From: CAZXDS01 sp964639525
GTDB taxonomy: Bacteria; Bacteroidota; Ignavibacteria; Ignavibacteriales; Melioribacteraceae
Assembly: GCA_964639525.1 (NCBI GenBank)
Contig: CAZXDS010000169.1
Location: 1-7,278, forward strand
Direction: 5' to 3'
Length of the DNA stretch: 7,278 bases
Position 1 is the stretch's first letter. Every line of letters starts with the position of its first letter. Shown piece after piece: positions 7,229 through 7,278 of this stretch. The translations under genes were made by a program, and so were the position numbers. The notes beneath the pieces were generated by a model. That model was not told the origin of the DNA. It worked only from the letters and a program-made list of their open reading frames with translations, and searched no databases.

Positions 7229-7258
7229 AATTTCACTTTGGTTTTTAAGTGAGAAATT
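7229..7258 (+). terminator. Possible weak hairpin after the fusion gene
   Basis: AATTTCACTT pairs with AAGTGAGAAATT across an 8-base loop, leaving a 2-base bulge, starting 15 bases after the TAA. The stem is AT-rich and lacks a clear T-tract on its 3' side, so it is a poor intrinsic terminator at best. Confidence 0.3.
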
Positions 7259-7278
7259 ATTGGAGTTTTAGCAATTTG

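Noticed and set aside
6516..7236. Antisense frames of 190 and 117 residues (6516-7088 and 6883-7236) and plus-strand frames at 5460-5651 and 6972-7169
   Set aside because: They overlap the oxidoreductase or desulfurase half, and their translations are biased shadow sequences without motifs.
1..7278. CRISPR array, insertion sequence, tRNA or phage element
   Set aside because: No repeat-spacer pattern, transposase motif, terminal inverted repeats or tRNA-like cloverleaf was seen; the only notable repeat is the palindrome at the left edge.

Overview
The window looks like chromosomal DNA of an AT-rich member of the FCB (Bacteroidota/Chlorobiota) group, most likely Ignavibacteriota or a close relative. 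The best evidence is at the left edge: the minus-strand protein ends in the type IX secretion sorting-domain signature NYPNPFNPTTTIKYSLP, which is typical of that lineage. Two small outer-membrane beta-barrel-like proteins and weakly conserved ribosome binding sites agree with this. No rRNA or conserved housekeeping marker is present, so the phylum is an inference.

Layout. Positions 1-2077 (minus) hold a 692-codon secreted protein that is open to the window edge: signal peptide, beta-rich region, Ig-like domain, alpha/beta domain and T9SS sorting domain. The window cuts it inside an in-frame DNA palindrome. Positions 2078-2278 are a non-coding leader. Positions 2279-2885 and 2882-3517 (minus) are two tandem, homologous beta-barrel genes. 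The downstream copy is broken by a one-base shift in a five-A tract just after its signal peptide. Positions 3518-3811 are a divergent intergenic region. Positions 3812-7213 (plus) are one uninterrupted 1133-residue gene, followed by a short tail with a weak hairpin.

The main discovery is the plus-strand gene. It fuses a complete cytoplasmic molybdenum/tungsten bis-MGD oxidoreductase (residues 1 to about 715, with a [4Fe-4S] motif and a candidate metal-ligand cysteine) to a complete IscS/NifS-type cysteine desulfurase (residues about 750-1133, with PLP lysine and persulfide cysteine). A low-complexity linker of about 35 residues joins them. In known systems a separate desulfurase (IscS) supplies sulfur through FdhD to the molybdenum cofactor of formate dehydrogenase. 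A fused desulfurase suggests sulfur delivery in cis, either to mature the metal site or to feed a persulfide-type substrate. The substrate cannot be read from the sequence: the residue after the candidate ligand Cys is Tyr rather than the His of formate dehydrogenases, and the Lys commonly found between the cluster and the pterin is Leu.

The minus-strand genes are envelope or secreted proteins and show no functional link to the fusion enzyme. The two sets are divergently transcribed from the 3518-3811 region.
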